DNA from: Lysobacteraceae bacterium
Lineage (GTDB): Bacteria > Pseudomonadota > Gammaproteobacteria > Xanthomonadales > Rhodanobacteraceae
NCBI GenBank assembly: GCA_018971925.1
Contig: JAGWZT010000070.1
Span: 1-8,270 of the forward strand
Length of the DNA: 8,270 bases
Direction of reading: 5' to 3'
Position numbers and translations under genes: made by a program. Position 1 is the first letter of the stretch. Every line of letters starts with the position of its first letter. The notes beneath the pieces are model-generated. The model worked only from the letters and a program-made list of their open reading frames with translations, was not told the DNA's origin and did no database searches. This document shows, one piece after another, positions 6,334-8,270 of this stretch.

Positions 6334-7101
6334 ATGTGCGTGATTGCTTTTGCCTGGAACGTCCATCCGCGTTGGCGCCTGCTGTTGATCGGCAATCGCG
6401 ACGAGGTGCATGCGCGGCCGTCGGCACCGCTGCAACGCTGGGCCGACGCGCCGAATCTCATCGCCGGTCGCGACCTGGAGGCGGGCGGTACCTGGATGGG
6501 CGTGCGTGACCCCGGCCGCGCATGTGTGGTGACCAACGTGCGCGATCCGCGCGCCGCACAGGATCGTGCATCGCGCGGCTGGCTTGTGACGGATTTCCTG
6601 CGAGGCGCCGATTCGGCGGCCCATCACGCCGAGGCGCTGGAGGCGATCGCCGGGCGCTACCGTCCGTTCAACCTGCTGCTGTTCGACGCCGAGGCTGCAC
6701 GCTTTGTATCGAATGATCCCGACGTTCGCACGCGAACGGTCGAGGACGGCGTGCATGGCCTGTCGAATGGCGATCTGGACGTGCCTTGGCCGAAGGTGCG
6801 GCGCGCCACCGCCGCGCTGCACTGCTGGCTCGAATCGAACGCGGAAGACTTCGCGCCGCTGTTCGAGGCATTCACCGATGAAACGCCCGCTCAGGACGCG
6901 GCGTTGCCGGATACCGGCGTCGGCGTCGAACTGGAACGCAAGTTGTCGCCGGTGTTTGTGCGCGGCGAGCGATACGGCACGCGCGCGACCACGCTGATCG
7001 CGCTGGAACGTGAAGGCGGCGGCCGCATCATCGAACACCGCTTCGGGCCAGGCGGCGTAGCGCTGGGACGGACCTCGTTGCGGTTTGATGACGTGAAATA
7101 A
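6334..7101 (+). CDS. NRDE family protein (TANGO2-like)
   Basis: 255 residues, the normal length of the family. The diagnostic motifs are present: MCVIAF at the N-terminus with Cys2, the NRDE motif at residues 21-24 followed by Arg28-Pro29, GGTWMGV at 51-57, a central LLLFD strand, LSNG, and a C-terminal YGTRATTLI segment. There is no signal peptide or membrane segment, so it is probably cytoplasmic. The biochemical role of bacterial members is not established. Eukaryotic TANGO2/HRG-9 relatives have been linked to haem handling, and the invariant Cys2 has prompted comparison with N-terminal-nucleophile folds; neither can be decided here. The ATG at 6334-6336 is the only sensible start, because Cys2 is conserved, yet no convincing Shine-Dalgarno precedes it. 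The gene is transcribed alone on the plus strand, flanked by minus-strand genes on both sides. Confidence 0.93.
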   Translation: MCVIAFAWNVHPRWRLLLIGNRDEVHARPSAPLQRWADAPNLIAGRDLEAGGTWMGVRDPGRACVVTNVRDPRAAQDRASRGWLVTDFLRGADSAAHHAEALEAIAGRYRPFNLLLFDAEAARFVSNDPDVRTRTVEDGVHGLSNGDLDVPWPKVRRATAALHCWLESNAEDFAPLFEAFTDETPAQDAALPDTGVGVELERKLSPVFVRGERYGTRATTLIALEREGGGRIIEHRFGPGGVALGRTSLRFDDVK

Positions 7102-7106
7102 GTCCT

Positions 7107-7121
7107 TCCCTCGAAGAGGGA
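7107..7121. terminator. Small perfect hairpin between convergent genes (weak terminator candidate)
   Basis: TCCCTC (7107-7112) and GAGGGA (7116-7121) form a perfect six-pair stem with a GAA triloop, placed between the NRDE stop (7099-7101) and the stop of the converging DUF3014 gene (7127-7129). No T-run follows on the plus strand; on the minus strand the downstream sequence is only mildly T-rich. The position suggests a bidirectional terminator, but it is a weak one by sequence. Confidence 0.4.
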
Positions 7122-7126
7122 GATGA

Positions 7127-7999
7127 TCAGTGCGCCGCCGAGGTGGCCGCCGCGGGTTGTGCCTCTGCCGCCGTGTGGAACATCGGCGCCTCGCCCAGCA
7201 ACAACGCGCGGATGCTGCGGAGCTTGGCCTTCAACACGCGTTCGTGTCCGGGCCCGATCCGGATCATCAGCTTCTGGCCCACCGACAACGATTCCCACGT
7301 CGGATCGGCGAACAGGTAGTGACCGTCCGCGGTGGCGGCCAGAGCGATCGGCGGCTGGGCGTTCGGCGCCGCCAGCATGTCGTCGATCGCCGCGATCAGC
7401 CGGTCGTTGAAATAGCCCTGCGGATAACCGAGTTCGCGGTATGCCTGCTGGAACAGCGGGTACCAATGCACGTACCACGTCACCAGCGTGCGCGCATCCA
7501 CGGCCTCCGCAATTTTCATGTAGGGGTCGTAGCGCGAGAAATCCTTGCTGTCCAGCACCGGCTGGCCGCTGGAGGCGTCCACGGCGAACGTGCCCGTCGG
7601 CGTGCGCATCGGCAGGATGCTGGCGCCGATCGTGCGGCGGGGCAGGGCGTCCACGGTTGCCACGATGTGCGGAATCAACCCGCGCGAAAGCAACAAGCCG
7701 GCCAGACCATCCGCACCGGGAATGGCCGCCAGCGCAGACGCCACGGCGTCGTCACTGCTGTCCAGCGCGGGCAGCGGTGTGGTGGTCGCGGGTGCGGGAC
7801 CGGTCTGCGCCTCGGAAATCGGGTGCTCGATCGGCTCCGGCGCGGTGCTGGCCTTGGCTGGTCCGGAGGGCGCGGGCCCCTGACGCGAAAAATCCACGCC
7901 CGGCACGCGGGTGAAATACCACCACGCAGCCAGCGCGACGATCACGATCACCACGATCGCGCCGATGATCCTGCCTTGTGCCGAATTGCGTCGAGTCAC
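7127..7999 (-). CDS. DUF3014-type single-pass membrane protein
   Basis: 290 residues from the GTG at 7997-7999; a GTG eight codons upstream (8021-8023) is also in frame. The downstream GTG is preferred because GGGGG lies four bases before it, giving an MTRRN start directly followed by one transmembrane helix (about 11-29). A Pro/Ala/Ser-rich linker (about 30-80) leads to a folded domain (about 80-270). The opening DSSDDAVASALAA, then LSRGLIPHIVATVDALPRR, the Ser-Arg-Tyr-Asp-Pro-Tyr segment and the WYPLFQQAYRELGYP region match my recollection of DUF3014 proteins. Basic residues before the helix suggest the main domain faces the periplasm. The C-terminus is Ala-rich. Function is unknown. It follows an NnrU-family gene by 58 bp on the same strand and converges on the NRDE gene. 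Confidence 0.85.
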   Translation of the reverse strand: MTRRNSAQGRIIGAIVVIVIVALAAWWYFTRVPGVDFSRQGPAPSGPAKASTAPEPIEHPISEAQTGPAPATTTPLPALDSSDDAVASALAAIPGADGLAGLLLSRGLIPHIVATVDALPRRTIGASILPMRTPTGTFAVDASSGQPVLDSKDFSRYDPYMKIAEAVDARTLVTWYVHWYPLFQQAYRELGYPQGYFNDRLIAAIDDMLAAPNAQPPIALAATADGHYLFADPTWESLSVGQKLMIRIGPGHERVLKAKLRSIRALLLGEAPMFHTAAEAQPAAATSAAH

Positions 8000-8057
8000 G
8001 TCACCCCCGAAACCGGAAACCACCAGCGTTTGATGCGTACGGGCGCCAATGGTTCCG

Positions 8058-8270
8058 TCAGATGGAAGGATTCACGCCGATCAAGCGCAGGTGCAGCAGG
8101 AACGCGAAGATCGCCCACGCCGCCGCGCCGATCACCACCACCAGCGCATCGCCCATGGCCGTGCCGGCAGGGTACGCGGCACCGGCGGCGCGGTCGCGCC
8201 GGCGCGATACCGCGAAATCCGCGACGGCCCACACCAAGAACGCGCCGAACAACACCACGTCGCGCTCGAA
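8058..8270 (-). CDS. NnrU family membrane protein, C-terminal end only
   Basis: The last 70 codons are visible; the 5' part lies beyond the right edge. The fragment contains a hydrophobic segment (VVLFGAFLVWAVADFAV), a basic loop with SRRRDRAAG, the AYPAGTAMGD stretch, and a second membrane segment (ALVVVIGAAAWAIFAFLLH) followed by RLIGVNPSI. This arrangement matches the C-terminal end of NnrU proteins, inner-membrane proteins first noted near denitrification genes (the nnr locus) but common in bacteria that do not denitrify; the biochemical role is unclear. The neighbouring genes are not denitrification genes, so a nitrogen-oxide role should not be assumed. The 58-bp gap to the following same-strand gene fits an operon. 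Confidence 0.85.
   Translation of the reverse strand, partial: FERDVVLFGAFLVWAVADFAVSRRRDRAAGAAYPAGTAMGDALVVVIGAAAWAIFAFLLHLRLIGVNPSI

Noticed and set aside
6250..7038. N-terminal extension of the REC-EAL frame through the divergent gene
   Set aside because: The added part is the antisense of the well-supported NRDE gene, and the receiver domain begins right after the GTG/ATG starts.
1..8270. Search for tRNA, rRNA, CRISPR arrays, insertion sequences, att sites and phage genes
   Set aside because: No regularly spaced repeats, transposase or integrase motifs, or structured RNA genes were recognised; coding is nearly continuous with conserved chromosomal families.

Overview
The window is GC-rich (by eye about two thirds G+C), densely coded and free of mobile-element signatures. 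Gene content and protein style suggest a gammaproteobacterium of the Xanthomonadales/Lysobacterales type, for example the Rhodanobacter/Dyella group. That placement rests on composition and gene families, not on a marker gene.

Left block, minus strand, read from 6249 down to 1. Four genes follow each other in one direction: (i) a response regulator with a receiver domain fused to a c-di-GMP phosphodiesterase (EAL) domain, RocR-like in layout; (ii) a membrane-bound unorthodox hybrid histidine kinase (four-helix-bundle sensor, HAMP, HisKA, HATPase, receiver, Hpt), whose ATG overlaps the regulator's TGA as ATGA; (iii) an EnvC-like periplasmic activator of peptidoglycan amidases with a degenerate LytM domain; (iv) a periplasmic carboxy-terminal processing protease (S41, CtpA-like) that runs off the left edge. 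Genes i and ii almost certainly form one phosphorelay controlling c-di-GMP breakdown. The kinase stop and the envC start are only 44 bp apart, so the relay may be co-transcribed with the envC-ctpA cell-wall pair. A 130-bp gap between envC and ctpA carries a strong inverted repeat and a good -10-like hexamer.

Middle, plus strand, 6334-7101: an NRDE/TANGO2-family protein, divergent from the regulator across an 84-bp intergenic region that must hold both promoters.

Right block, minus strand: the C-terminal end of an NnrU-family membrane protein (cut by the right edge), followed by a DUF3014-type single-pass membrane protein. The latter converges on the NRDE gene, with a small perfect hairpin between the two stop codons.

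Most other long open frames, including a 911-codon frame antisense to the kinase, are GC-driven shadows. No tRNA, rRNA, CRISPR array, IS element or prophage gene was seen. The most interesting content is the c-di-GMP phosphorelay and its linkage to the septal cell-wall hydrolysis genes.
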